The notes under the pieces are model-generated. The model was not told the origin of the DNA, ran no database searches, and saw nothing but the letters and a program-made list of their open reading frames with translations. Shown here piece by piece: positions 14,397 through 23,044 of a DNA stretch of 23,929 nt (position 1 is its first letter; every line of letters starts with the position of its first letter). The translations under genes and the position numbers were made by a program. The stretch spans positions 3,153-27,081 of the forward strand of contig DFBT01000110.1 in the NCBI GenBank assembly GCA_002366725.1, given 5' to 3'. Origin of the DNA: Caldifarciminota bacterium UBA3073. Lineage in GTDB: Bacteria; Hydrothermota; UBA3073.

Positions 14397-15371
14397 ATGG
14401 GTAAACCGAAATTTGCATTTTATTGGTGTGCATCCTGTGGCGGCTGCGAGGAGGCGGTGATCGACCTGAACGAAAAAATACTCGACCTCACAGCTGCGGT
14501 GGATATAGTCTTCTGGCCGGTGGCTCTTGACTTCAAGTATGCGGATGTCAGATCCATGGGGAAAGGGGAAATAGATGTCAGTTTTATAAACGGCGCCATA
14601 AGGTCGAGCGAGCAGAGGGAGATGGCTGAATTGCTTAGTAAAAAATCAAAAACGGTAATTGCGTTTGGTTCTTGTGCCCATCTGGGCGGCATACCGGGAC
14701 TCGCAAACTTCTGGAGGAGAAAAGATATATTCGAAAGGGTATATGAAAGTGTTCCAACGGTGAAAAATCCCGAACACATATTGCCGAAGATGGAGTCGAA
14801 GGTGGACGGTTACAAATTGAATCTGCCCGAATTCTACGACACAGTTAGCGCACTTGACCAGGTAATACCCGTTGATTATTACCTGCCGGGATGTCCCCCC
14901 GCTCCCGAGTTAATTACAGATGCAATAGACGCAATACTGAAGAATAAGTTGCCGAAAAAGGGAAGTGTTTTGGCACCCGATAAGGCACTGTGCGATACCT
15001 GCCCGCTTGCCGACTCGAAGCCCGACAAGTTGTCAATAAAGGAGATAAAGAGGCCTCATGAGATAAAGCTCGACCCGGAAAAGTGTTTCCTTGCACAGGG
15101 TGTTATATGTCTCGGTCCCGTGACGCGTTCAGGATGTGGCGAATGTTGCATAAATGCCAATATGCCCTGTCGTGGATGTATGGGACCGACAAAAGCGGCG
15201 ATAGATCAAGGTGCCAAAGGCATCTCATTTATTGCGTCGATACTTGGAGTTGAAGACGAAGAAAACACGAGTGATGAAGATGTTCGGGATTTGATAAAGC
15301 AGATCGTTGACCCGGCTGGAACATTTTACAGGTTTTCTCTGCCGTATTCACTGCTCAAGAGAAAAAGGTAA
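14397..15371 (+). CDS. mvhG: MvhG, small subunit of group 3c [NiFe] hydrogenase
   Basis: A 324-residue electron-transfer subunit. The proximal cluster ligands are WCASCGGCEE (C11, C14), GSCAHLGGIPG and LPGCPPAPE. The C-terminal part has further cysteines for medial and distal clusters (CDTCPLAD, CFLAQGVICLGP, CGECCINANMPCRGCMGPT). This matches MvhG/FrhG-type small subunits, with no Tat signal, so it is cytoplasmic. Start ATG 14397 (MGKPKFAFYWC) is favoured over in-frame TTG 14385. It is followed 15 bases later by mvhA. Confidence 0.94.
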   Translation: MGKPKFAFYWCASCGGCEEAVIDLNEKILDLTAAVDIVFWPVALDFKYADVRSMGKGEIDVSFINGAIRSSEQREMAELLSKKSKTVIAFGSCAHLGGIPGLANFWRRKDIFERVYESVPTVKNPEHILPKMESKVDGYKLNLPEFYDTVSALDQVIPVDYYLPGCPPAPELITDAIDAILKNKLPKKGSVLAPDKALCDTCPLADSKPDKLSIKEIKRPHEIKLDPEKCFLAQGVICLGPVTRSGCGECCINANMPCRGCMGPTKAAIDQGAKGISFIASILGVEDEENTSDEDVRDLIKQIVDPAGTFYRFSLPYSLLKRKR

Positions 15372-15375
15372 ATGT

Positions 15376-15381
15376 AAGGAG
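15376..15381 (+). promoter_or_regulatory. Shine-Dalgarno site of mvhA
   Basis: aaggag stands five bases before the ATG at 15387. It is the best RBS in the window and shows that the organism can use standard Shine-Dalgarno signals, in contrast to the repeat-abutted starts in the Mbh-Mrp half. Confidence 0.8.
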
Positions 15382-15386
15382 ATCGA

Positions 15387-16844
15387 ATGAGACGAATTAC
15401 TATTGACCCGATAACGAGACTCGAAGGTCACGGGAAGATAGAGATCTTCCTGAACGACGCGGGCAATGTGGACCGTGCGTTCTTCCAGGTACCCGAATTG
15501 CGCGGGTTTGAGAAGTTTTGTGAGGGTAGGGCTGTTGAGGAGATGCCGAGGATAACATCGAGGATATGTGGTGTGTGCCCCACGGCACATCATATGGCTG
15601 CAACAAAGGCACTGGACGACCTATTTCAGGTTGAACCAACCCCGCCTGCCAGGAAGATCAGGGAACTTATGTATTCTGCCTTCGTGATAGAGGATCATAT
15701 GCTCCATTTCTTCTTCCTCGGAGCACCGGACTTTATCGTTGGACTGGATGCACCCGCATCCCAGAGAAACATTCTTGGTGTTATATCACAGGTAGGGCTT
15801 GAGATTGGAAAGAAGATTATTGAGGGGAGAAAGAGATGCCGTGAAATCCTGAAACTTATCGGAGGGAAGCCCGTCTGTCCCGTTTGTGGATTACCGGGAG
15901 GTGTATCAAAGGCACTGAAAGAGGAAGATAGAGCGGGGATTAAAGAGTCTGCAAATTATTTAATTGAGGTTGCCCAGTTAGCACTCAAACTGTTTGATGA
16001 TAGGGTAATCAAGAATAAAAAGTATCTTGACCTCATTTCAGGAGATGTCTATAAACATAGAACTTACTATATGGGGCTTGTAGATGCCCAAAATAGAGTA
16101 AATTTCTACGATGGCAATGTGAGGGTTATTGACCCCGATGGCGAAGAGTTTGTGAAATTTAACGGACACGACTATCTTAGTCATATTGAAGAGCATGTGG
16201 AACCGTGGAGCTATACGAAGTTCTCTTCTCTCAAAGCCATCGGCTGGAAAGGATTTATAGACGGTAAAGAGAGTGGTGTCTTCAGGGTTGCTCCCCTTGC
16301 CCGACTCAATGTTGCCGATGGAATGGCAACCTCACTTGCTCAGGGGGCGTACGAGAAGATGTACGATGTTCTCGGGAGCAAGCCCGTACACAATACACTT
16401 GCATTCCACTGGGCGAGACTCATCGAAATGCTCTACGGGGCAGAGCGTATGCTTGAACTTGCAGAAGACCCCGAGCTTACCGACCCGGATGTGAGGAACA
16501 TCCCAACCGAAGCACCCGACGAGGGCATCGGTGTGGTTGAAGCTCCGAGGGGAACACTTATTCACCATTATAAAACCGACGAGAGAGGAATTTTAACCGA
16601 TGTCAATCTCATAGTTGCCACGCAGAATAACGCCGCCGCCATCTGTATGTCGGTTGAGCGCGCTGCAAAGTTGCTTATAAATCACGGTGAGGTCTCTGAC
16701 AGACTTCTCAATATGGTGGAGATGGCATTTCGGGCTTACGACCCCTGTCTCGCATGTGCGACACATTCACTTCCGGGAAAGATGCCGCTCGAGATTAAGA
16801 TTCGCAACAAAGACGGCGAAGTGATAAAAACACTCAGGAGATGA
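15387..16844 (+). CDS. mvhA: MvhA, large subunit of group 3c [NiFe] hydrogenase
   Basis: A 485-residue catalytic subunit of the cytoplasmic H2-oxidising enzyme that feeds HdrABC. Nickel ligands are RICGVC (C61, C64) and DPCLAC (C454, C457). The chain continues 25 residues beyond H460 (SLPGKMPLEIKI...), the precursor peptide removed at maturation. The N-terminus ITIDPITRLEGHGK is typical of groups 1-3. A strong RBS stands at 15376. The stop overlaps the ATG of the next gene, a maturation protease, in ATGA. Confidence 0.96.
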   Translation: MRRITIDPITRLEGHGKIEIFLNDAGNVDRAFFQVPELRGFEKFCEGRAVEEMPRITSRICGVCPTAHHMAATKALDDLFQVEPTPPARKIRELMYSAFVIEDHMLHFFFLGAPDFIVGLDAPASQRNILGVISQVGLEIGKKIIEGRKRCREILKLIGGKPVCPVCGLPGGVSKALKEEDRAGIKESANYLIEVAQLALKLFDDRVIKNKKYLDLISGDVYKHRTYYMGLVDAQNRVNFYDGNVRVIDPDGEEFVKFNGHDYLSHIEEHVEPWSYTKFSSLKAIGWKGFIDGKESGVFRVAPLARLNVADGMATSLAQGAYEKMYDVLGSKPVHNTLAFHWARLIEMLYGAERMLELAEDPELTDPDVRNIPTEAPDEGIGVVEAPRGTLIHHYKTDERGILTDVNLIVATQNNAAAICMSVERAAKLLINHGEVSDRLLNMVEMAFRAYDPCLACATHSLPGKMPLEIKIRNKDGEVIKTLRR

Positions 16845-17299
16845 AAACCTTGGTGCTCGGAATAGGAAACCCCATTCTCTCAGACGATGGTGTCGGGATG
16901 AGGGTGGCGATGGAGCTCAAGAGCAGACTGGGGAAGGGATATTTCGAGGTCAAATGGGCGAGTATTGAGGGGCTGTCTACCCTGGATGAGATTGCCGGAT
17001 ACGAGAGGTTGATACTCATAGATTCGATAAAAACGGGAAAGGGTAAACCCGGCGATGTCTGTAAGTTATCATTGAGGGATTTAAATTTTGCTTCACATCT
17101 GTCGTCTTCTCACGGTGTGGATTTCGCAACCGCAGTTGAGTTGGGGAAAAGAGTGGGCTATAAAATACCCGAAATCATTGAAATCTATGCTATAGAGGTG
17201 GAAGACAACACGACATTCGGCGAATGCTGTACCAAGAAAGTGGAGACGAGGCTCCCGGAGATCGTGGATGAGATAATGGAGGTGATAAAATGTGCGTGA
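16841..17299 (+). CDS. [NiFe] hydrogenase maturation endopeptidase (HyaD/FrhD-like), for MvhA
   Basis: A 152-residue M52-type protease. GIGNPILSDDGVG carries the first metal-ligand Asp, LILIDSIKTG the second, and SSSHGVDFATA the His. The ATGA overlap with mvhA argues that MvhA is its substrate. It differs from the HycI-like protein at 9530, so the locus has one protease per hydrogenase, in line with the known substrate specificity of this family. The mvhA end (caggagATG) supplies a possible RBS. Confidence 0.93.
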   Translation: MKTLVLGIGNPILSDDGVGMRVAMELKSRLGKGYFEVKWASIEGLSTLDEIAGYERLILIDSIKTGKGKPGDVCKLSLRDLNFASHLSSSHGVDFATAVELGKRVGYKIPEIIEIYAIEVEDNTTFGECCTKKVETRLPEIVDEIMEVIKCA

Positions 17300-17332
17300 G
17301 TCGGCAGATGGGGGTTATTTTAAGAGAAGAAA

Positions 17333-19714
17333 ATGCGGAAGGCACTTCAAATATTGGTTAAAGGTGTAGTTCAGGGGGTGGGCTTTCGTCCTTTTGTCTA
17401 TAGGCTCGCAACCAGCCACAACCTGACGGGATTTGTACAGAATAATGAAAATGGGGTACTTATCGAGGTCGAGGGAGAGGAGAACTACCTCAATGAGTTC
17501 CTTCGGGAATTGGAGTCAAAATCTCCCCCCCTTTCCAGGATCGACGGAGTATGGTATGAGAACCATCCCAAAGTGGGATATCTTAGGTTTTCCATTGGCA
17601 AGAGTGCCTTTAATGACAACCGAGATGTCCTCGTCTCTCCCGACATAGCCACCTGCGATGAATGTCTTGCCGAGTTGTTCAACCCCTCCGACCGTCGTTT
17701 CCAATATCCTTTCATAAACTGCACCAATTGCGGGCCGAGATTCACCATCATCCGCGATGTACCGTATGATAGACCCAGAACAACGATGTGTGAATTCTCG
17801 ATGTGCGATAGTTGTCGGGAGGAATATGAGAATCCCCTTGATCGCAGGTTTCACGCCCAACCCAATGCCTGTTCGGAATGTGGTCCGGAGGTAGAATTGG
17901 TGGGGGCTTTGGAATTGGAGACCAAAGGCAGGGAAAAGAAGGCGATAAAGGAAGCGATAAGGCTGCTTAAGGATGGAAAAATTGTTGCCATCAAGGGATT
18001 GGGAGGGTTTCATCTCGCCTGTGACGCACTGAACGAAGAAGCGGTGAGAAATTTACGTTCGAGAAAGTCGCGGGACAGCAAACCATTTGCCCTGATGTCG
18101 AAAGATTTGAAGGTAATAAATAGGTACTGTGAGGTTTCTTCGATGGAGAAAAAGCTATTGCTCTCACCGAGGCGTCCCATAGTTCTCCTCACAAAAAAGA
18201 AGGATATACGGGGAATTGCACCGAAAAATAAATATCTCGGCTTCATGCTTCCATATACACCCATTCATCACCTGCTGTTTAATCCACCGGATGCTCCATC
18301 CGTCCTCGTTATGACGAGTGGCAACATTTCCGATGAACCCGTCTCTTATAAAAATGGCGATGCTGTAACTCACCTGAAAAATATTGCCGACTATTTCCTG
18401 ACGCACAACCGCAAAATTCATACGAGATGTGACGATTCACTGGTCGGGGTGTTTGAGGGTAGAGAGGTCACCATCCGCAGGTCGAGAGGATATGTCCCCG
18501 AGCCCATTGAGTTACCTTCCAATTCCGAACAGCATATTTTAGCCTGTGGCGCAGAATTGAAAAATACATTCTGCCTCGCAAAAGACAATTATGCCTTCTT
18601 GTCCCACTATATAGGAGACCTGGAGAATTTGGAGGTGCTTCTTGCCTTCGAGGAAGGAATTCAGCACTTCGAGCACATTTTCTCAATATACCCGACCGTT
18701 ATAGCCTATGACCTTCATCCCGAGTACCTGTCAACCAAATACGCGGGGGAGCTTCTGGCTCGCAATCCGAAGTTGCTTGCCGTGGGTGTTCAACATCACC
18801 ACGCCCATATCGCGTCCTGCATGGCAGATAATAGAATAGATGGAAAGGTAATCGGGGTGGCTTTTGATGGATTGGGTTACGGTACCGATGGGAATTTATG
18901 GGGAGGTGAGTTTCTCGTTGCGGATTACTCGCGATTTAAAAGGATGGCTCATTTGCAATATGTTCCGATGCCCGGAGGAGTTCAGGCAATAAGAGAACCC
19001 TGGAGAATGGCTGCCTGCTATCTCTGGCGTATTTATGGCGATGATTTTCTCAAACTCGGAATAGAATTTACAGATGGTATGGATAAGAAAAAATGGAGGG
19101 TATTAAAAAATTCGATGGAACACGACATCAATTCTCCCCTTACCTCAAGTATTGGTAGATTATTCGATGCCGTGTCAGCCCTTCTGGGCATTTGCGGATT
19201 TTCCACCTATGAAGCACAGGCGGCTATAGAGTTGGAGAACGCGGCGTCAAACGAATACCACTCTCCCTATGTATACGAAGTCGAAGAAAACATCATCAAA
19301 CCAGATGGTATCTTTTCTGGAATCGTCGGGGATTTAAAAGATAACATCCCGCTCGATATAATTGCGTCACGATTCCACAGCACGGTAGCCGATATGGTTG
19401 TAAACATGTGTGATAGGATGAGACAGGAACTACACCTGGGTAGGGTTGTCCTTTCCGGCGGGGTCTTCCAGAATATGATATTACTGGGACGGGTTGTGAA
19501 TCGGCTACGGGATGGGGGATTTAAGGTATACATTCCCCACAGGATTCCCGTGAATGACGGCGGAATCTCCCTTGGTCAGGTGGCAATAGCAATCGCAAAA
19601 ATAAAAAAACAAAAAGTAAGTATAATAAATCCTAAATCCGAAATCCTAAACACTAAATCTCAAGATCCGTATGGACAATATCTAAATTTCAATTTTCCAA
19701 ATTTCAAGCATTAG
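17333..19714 (+). CDS. hypF: HypF carbamoyltransferase, with a repeat-encoded C-terminal tail
   Basis: A 793-residue maturation enzyme that uses carbamoyl phosphate to make the cyanide ligands of the Fe site, acting with HypE. Domains: acylphosphatase (VVQGVGFRPFVYRLA, 12-26), two zinc fingers (C108, C111, C130, C133; C158, C161, C180, C183), a YrdC-like domain (about 200-390) and a Kae1-like carbamoyltransferase domain with HHHAH (488-492), FDGLGYGTDGNLWGGE and LSGGVFQN. The family normally ends soon after VNDGGISLGQVAIA. Here about 40 more residues follow, encoded by repeat words including module B (DPYGQ). The start ATG at 17333 has a purine-rich leader (aagagaag). Confidence 0.95.
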   Translation: MRKALQILVKGVVQGVGFRPFVYRLATSHNLTGFVQNNENGVLIEVEGEENYLNEFLRELESKSPPLSRIDGVWYENHPKVGYLRFSIGKSAFNDNRDVLVSPDIATCDECLAELFNPSDRRFQYPFINCTNCGPRFTIIRDVPYDRPRTTMCEFSMCDSCREEYENPLDRRFHAQPNACSECGPEVELVGALELETKGREKKAIKEAIRLLKDGKIVAIKGLGGFHLACDALNEEAVRNLRSRKSRDSKPFALMSKDLKVINRYCEVSSMEKKLLLSPRRPIVLLTKKKDIRGIAPKNKYLGFMLPYTPIHHLLFNPPDAPSVLVMTSGNISDEPVSYKNGDAVTHLKNIADYFLTHNRKIHTRCDDSLVGVFEGREVTIRRSRGYVPEPIELPSNSEQHILACGAELKNTFCLAKDNYAFLSHYIGDLENLEVLLAFEEGIQHFEHIFSIYPTVIAYDLHPEYLSTKYAGELLARNPKLLAVGVQHHHAHIASCMADNRIDGKVIGVAFDGLGYGTDGNLWGGEFLVADYSRFKRMAHLQYVPMPGGVQAIREPWRMAACYLWRIYGDDFLKLGIEFTDGMDKKKWRVLKNSMEHDINSPLTSSIGRLFDAVSALLGICGFSTYEAQAAIELENAASNEYHSPYVYEVEENIIKPDGIFSGIVGDLKDNIPLDIIASRFHSTVADMVVNMCDRMRQELHLGRVVLSGGVFQNMILLGRVVNRLRDGGFKVYIPHRIPVNDGGISLGQVAIAIAKIKKQKVSIINPKSEILNTKSQDPYGQYLNFNFPNFKH

Positions 19715-19795
19715 AATTTGGGATTTGGAATTTGTCCGCAGGATCCTGTGGATTTGGGATTTAGAAATTAGAAATTGGGATTTTGTTTTTTCATT
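19610..19795. repeat. Imperfect inverted repeat at the hypF-hypC junction
   Basis: The left arm (aaatccgaaatcctaaacac, then tcaagatccgtatggacaa) and the right arm (ttgtccgcaggatcctgtgg, then gggatttagaaattag) are imperfect reverse complements around about 19710, so module B occurs once in each orientation. The left arm is translated as the hypF tail. The right arm runs up to the hypC ATG without a Shine-Dalgarno motif. Confidence 0.75.
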
Positions 19796-20017
19796 ATGTG
19801 TTTGGCAATACCTGCAAAAGTGATAGAGAAGAAGGGCACACAGGGCGTGGCAGAGATCGGTGGCGTCAGACGCGAGGTCGACCTGCAACTGCTCGAAGAT
19901 GTTGAGATCGGCGACTATGTTATACTACACGCGGGTTTTGGCATTCAAAAACTGGATACAAAGGAGGCGGAAGAAACACTGGATTTGTTGCGGGAATTTA
20001 TGGACGGGAAAAGATGA
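19796..20017 (+). CDS. hypC: HypC hydrogenase maturation chaperone
   Basis: A 73-residue HypC/HybG-family protein with the essential N-terminal cysteine in MCLAIPAKVI and the GDYVILHAGFGIQKL block (about 41-55). It carries the Fe(CN)2CO unit with HypD and docks on the large subunit. ATG 19796 must be the start because C2 has to be the second residue. The stop overlaps the hypD start in ATGA. There is no visible RBS; the start is next to T-rich repeat DNA. Confidence 0.96.
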   Translation: MCLAIPAKVIEKKGTQGVAEIGGVRREVDLQLLEDVEIGDYVILHAGFGIQKLDTKEAEETLDLLREFMDGKR

Positions 20018-21108
20018 AGTACATTGACGAGTTTTACGATAGAGAGATATGTGATACACTTGCAGAAGAGATCGGAAAGAAATCTACGGGGGCGAAACTA
20101 ACCTTTATGGAGGTATGCGGGACGCACACGATGTCGATTTTTAGAAACGGTATCAAAGATTTACTCCCGGAAAACATCAGGGTGCTCTCCGGACCGGGAT
20201 GTCCCGTTTGTGTAACCCCGAACCGCACGATCGATCATGCAATAGCAATTGCCAGGTTAAATGGAGTCTGTGTAAGCAGTTTTGGTGACATGATGAGGGT
20301 TCCCGGGTCGTCTTCGTCGCTCCAGCGGGAACATGGCGGGGGTGCCGATGTAAGGGTCGTTTATTCTGTAAGAGATGCCGTGGAAATTGCCGAGAGAAAT
20401 CCTGATAAGAAGGTGCTGTTTCTCGGTATCGGCTTCGAGACAACCACCCCCACGGTGGCGTCTTCCATAAAGGATTCGTCTCAGAGAGGTCTTAGGAATT
20501 ACTTCGTGTTACCCGCACATAAGCTCATTCCACCGGCGATAAGGGCAATCCTCGACAGCGGAGAGACGAAGATCAACGGGTTTCTGCTCCCGGGCCATGT
20601 CTCCGTTATAATAGGCGAGAAACCTTACGGGTTTATTGCAGAAGACTATGGAGTTCCGTGTGCCATAGCGGGGTTTGAACCCACGGATATTCTTTACGCC
20701 ATCCTTCGGCTCGTAGAGCAGGTAAATAGTGGAAATCCTGCGGTCGAAAATTGTTACAAAAGGTCGGTAAGACAGAATGGCAATCAATTGGCGAAAGATC
20801 TGGTGAACGAGATATTCGAGGTCTGCGATAGCGAGTGGAGGGGGCTCGGTGTTATCCCGGATAGTGGACTCAAAATAAGAGGGGAATACGGGGAATTCGA
20901 TGCCCTGTGCAACTTCGAGGTAGAGGTGGAAGAGACGAGAGAAAATCCCGCTTGCCTGTGCGGCGAAGTTTTACGGGGTGTATCTTCTCCTTTAGATTGC
21001 GCCCTATTTGGGACAATTTGTACCCCCGAGAATCCGGCGGGTCCCTGTATGGTTTCCTTCGAGGGAACCTGTGCGGCGTATTATAAGTACGCAGATGACC
21101 GCCGATAG
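20014..21108 (+). CDS. hypD: HypD Fe-S scaffold protein for Fe(CN)2CO assembly
   Basis: A 364-residue protein with CGTHT (C35), SGPGCPVCVTP (C63, C66), GFETTTPT (about 140-147) and C-terminal cysteines (CLCGEV, CALFGTIC, GPCMVSFEGTCAAYY) that bind a [4Fe-4S] cluster. It works with HypC as the assembly platform. The start overlaps hypC by four bases. Full length; nothing unusual. Confidence 0.96.
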   Translation: MKYIDEFYDREICDTLAEEIGKKSTGAKLTFMEVCGTHTMSIFRNGIKDLLPENIRVLSGPGCPVCVTPNRTIDHAIAIARLNGVCVSSFGDMMRVPGSSSSLQREHGGGADVRVVYSVRDAVEIAERNPDKKVLFLGIGFETTTPTVASSIKDSSQRGLRNYFVLPAHKLIPPAIRAILDSGETKINGFLLPGHVSVIIGEKPYGFIAEDYGVPCAIAGFEPTDILYAILRLVEQVNSGNPAVENCYKRSVRQNGNQLAKDLVNEIFEVCDSEWRGLGVIPDSGLKIRGEYGEFDALCNFEVEVEETRENPACLCGEVLRGVSSPLDCALFGTICTPENPAGPCMVSFEGTCAAYYKYADDRR

Positions 21109-21452
21109 GGGACGCAGATAGCCGCAGATAAGGAGATGCAGATGGCCGCAGATGAAAAAGAGGATTATCTATATAAAGAATTGACATATAAAATACGTGG
21201 GGTTTTTTAGGATGCTTTATTTAAACACGGATTCGGTAAGTGCGGAATGGTGAAATACTGCTGTTCATTGTTAGCCCCGCCAAGGCGGGGCACTCCAATC
21301 TCTGTCGTAAATAAATGGAGTGCAAAAGCTCGCTTTTGCAAAAACAACAATTCTTTGCCTGATGTGGCACCGAGCTCACTTGCCGACTTCAGGTTAAATT
21401 CTACGGCGAAAATCTGCGTTAATCTGCGTCCAAAAATAACAAGGTACTGTAT
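21109..21452. repeat. 344-base gap between hypD and hypE: gcagat words and a hairpin series
   Basis: From 21095 to 21155 the word (c)gcagat(a/g) recurs several times. Around 21397-21436 comes cgaaaatctgcgttaatctg, a word of the same kind on the opposite strand. In between are three consecutive hairpins (21274-21339). A short open frame at 21247-21456 runs across the hairpins and is not considered a gene. aagg lies shortly before the hypE ATG. Confidence 0.65.
21274..21339. repeat. Three head-to-tail hairpins
   Basis: Hairpin 1: gccccgcc/ggcggggc with loop aa (21274-21291). Hairpin 2: gcactcca/tggagtgc (21290-21323). Hairpin 3: gcaaaagc/gcttttgc with loop tc (21322-21339). The stems share bases at their borders, so alternative pairings are possible. 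No T-run follows. Confidence 0.8.
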
Positions 21453-22466
21453 ATGAAAGAGAGCAGCGGTAATTGGCATATTTCGTTAGCTCACGGAAGT
21501 GGTGGAAAGCTTACACACGATTTAATAAAGAATCACTTTTCAACCGAGTTTAAGAATCCGATACTTTCGGCACTCGCCGACTCTGCTGTTTTGAACTTGA
21601 ACGGAACCAGGCTTGCATTCACTACCGACTCTCATGTGATTAAGCCTCTGTTCTACCCGGGCGGTGACATAGGTAAGCTTGCAGTATATGGAACCGTGAA
21701 TGACCTTGCCGTTGTGGGCGCCAAACCATTGTATATTTCCTGTGCTTATGTTGTTGAAGAGGGGTTCGACGGCGAGTCCTTGGACAGAATTACCCGGTCA
21801 TTGGCAGAGGCTGCTCGAACCGCGGGGGTAATCGTCGTTACGGGAGATACGAAGGTGGTGGAACATGGAAAGGGAGACGGCATCTTTATCAACACATCGG
21901 GAATAGGGATTTGTAACTATACTTTGCCGCAAGATATTGAGATAGGTGATAAAATTCTCATAAACGGTACGATTGGCGATCACGAGATCGCCATTATATC
22001 GGCGAGGGGAGAACTCGGGCTGAATTTGAAGCTTGAGAGCGATTGTGCGCCCCTGGCAGATTTGATTTCGCATGTTTTAACCACCTCAGGGAAAATAAAA
22101 TTTATGAGAGACCCCACAAGGGGAGGACTTGCCACTACCCTGAACGAGATAGTGGAGGAAAGAGATTTTGGTGTTATCATTGATGAGGGTACAATACCCG
22201 TTAGGGAAGAAGTTAAAGGAGTATGTTCCCTGCTCGGATTCGACCCACTCTATCTTGCAAATGAGGGAAAGGTAGTTATTATAGTCGGGCGTGAAGACGC
22301 CTCCAAGGTACTCGATGTGATGCGTGTTCATCCCCTGGGAATGGGGTCACAGATCATTGGCGAGATAATCGAGTCTCCAGAGGGAAGGGTGTGTCTAAAA
22401 ACGGAGATAGGTGGAACGAGAATTGTAGATATGCCCGTGGGGACTCAACTTCCAAGAATATGTTAA
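21453..22466 (+). CDS. hypE: HypE, thiocyanate-forming dehydratase
   Basis: A 337-residue AIR-synthase-like protein with LAHGSGGKLTHDLI near the N-terminus, FTTDSHVIKPLFYPGGDIGK, and the essential C-terminal cysteine as PRIC (C337 is the last residue). That cysteine is carbamoylated by HypF and dehydrated to thiocyanate. The start ATG 21453 follows aaggtactgtat. Full length and intact. Confidence 0.96.
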   Translation: MKESSGNWHISLAHGSGGKLTHDLIKNHFSTEFKNPILSALADSAVLNLNGTRLAFTTDSHVIKPLFYPGGDIGKLAVYGTVNDLAVVGAKPLYISCAYVVEEGFDGESLDRITRSLAEAARTAGVIVVTGDTKVVEHGKGDGIFINTSGIGICNYTLPQDIEIGDKILINGTIGDHEIAIISARGELGLNLKLESDCAPLADLISHVLTTSGKIKFMRDPTRGGLATTLNEIVEERDFGVIIDEGTIPVREEVKGVCSLLGFDPLYLANEGKVVIIVGREDASKVLDVMRVHPLGMGSQIIGEIIESPEGRVCLKTEIGGTRIVDMPVGTQLPRIC

Positions 22467-22497
22467 CCCAAGAGTAACAAGAAGAGGGATTTGAACT

Positions 22498-22908
22498 ATG
22501 CATGAATGGGCATTAGCTGAGGGAGTTATAGACACCGCGGTCAAGGTGTCAAAAGAAAAAAAAGTTAAAGAGATAACCAGGGTTGTAATAACGCTCGGTG
22601 AATTACAACAGATAGACGAGGAGATATTTAAGTTTGCCCTTCGGGAAATCATAAAACCCGCATCTATCTTTAAGAAGACGGAGTTTAAGTTCGAAAGGGA
22701 GAAAGCGGTTCTGAGGTGTAAGGTTTGCGGAAAAGAATGGAAATTCGGTGATATGTTGAGCAAACTTGACGATGTTGAGGCGGAATCAATACATTTTATA
22801 CCCGAGATGTCGCATGTCTATATGAAGTGTCCCGGGTGTGGGAGCAGGGACTTTGAAATAGTAAAAGGCCGTGGGGTATGGATATCATCCATTGAGGGAA
22901 TGGAATGA
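22498..22908 (+). CDS. hypA: HypA nickel metallochaperone, archaeal-type
   Basis: A 136-residue HypA. H2 in MHEWALAEG is the nickel ligand; zinc is bound by CKVC (C74, C77) and CPGC (C111, C114). The spacing of 33 residues between the two pairs is longer than in most bacterial HypA proteins, and the start MHEWALA rather than MHELSI resembles Thermococcales HypA, which also has a long insert. It delivers nickel together with the HypB encoded next. agaagaggga about ten bases upstream may be the RBS. Confidence 0.94.
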   Translation: MHEWALAEGVIDTAVKVSKEKKVKEITRVVITLGELQQIDEEIFKFALREIIKPASIFKKTEFKFEREKAVLRCKVCGKEWKFGDMLSKLDDVEAESIHFIPEMSHVYMKCPGCGSRDFEIVKGRGVWISSIEGME

Positions 22909-23044
22909 AGGGTGTGAAAGGTTAAATGCGAAATGTGTCAGTTGTAGTTGATTAGTTGGAGTGACACCCTTCAGGGTGTTAGGTGAAATGTGGAATAGGT
23001 ACCCAAAAATTTGATATTTAATTTTTGATTTTTAATTTTATGCG
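22909..23044. repeat. Gap before hypB with a hairpin and AT-rich repeat words
   Basis: It contains tgtagttgattagttgg (similar to 5521-5572), a hairpin acaccct/agggtgt (22964-22979), and AT words (gatatttaatttttgatttt) that end in attttATGcgg. No gene is present. Confidence 0.6.
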
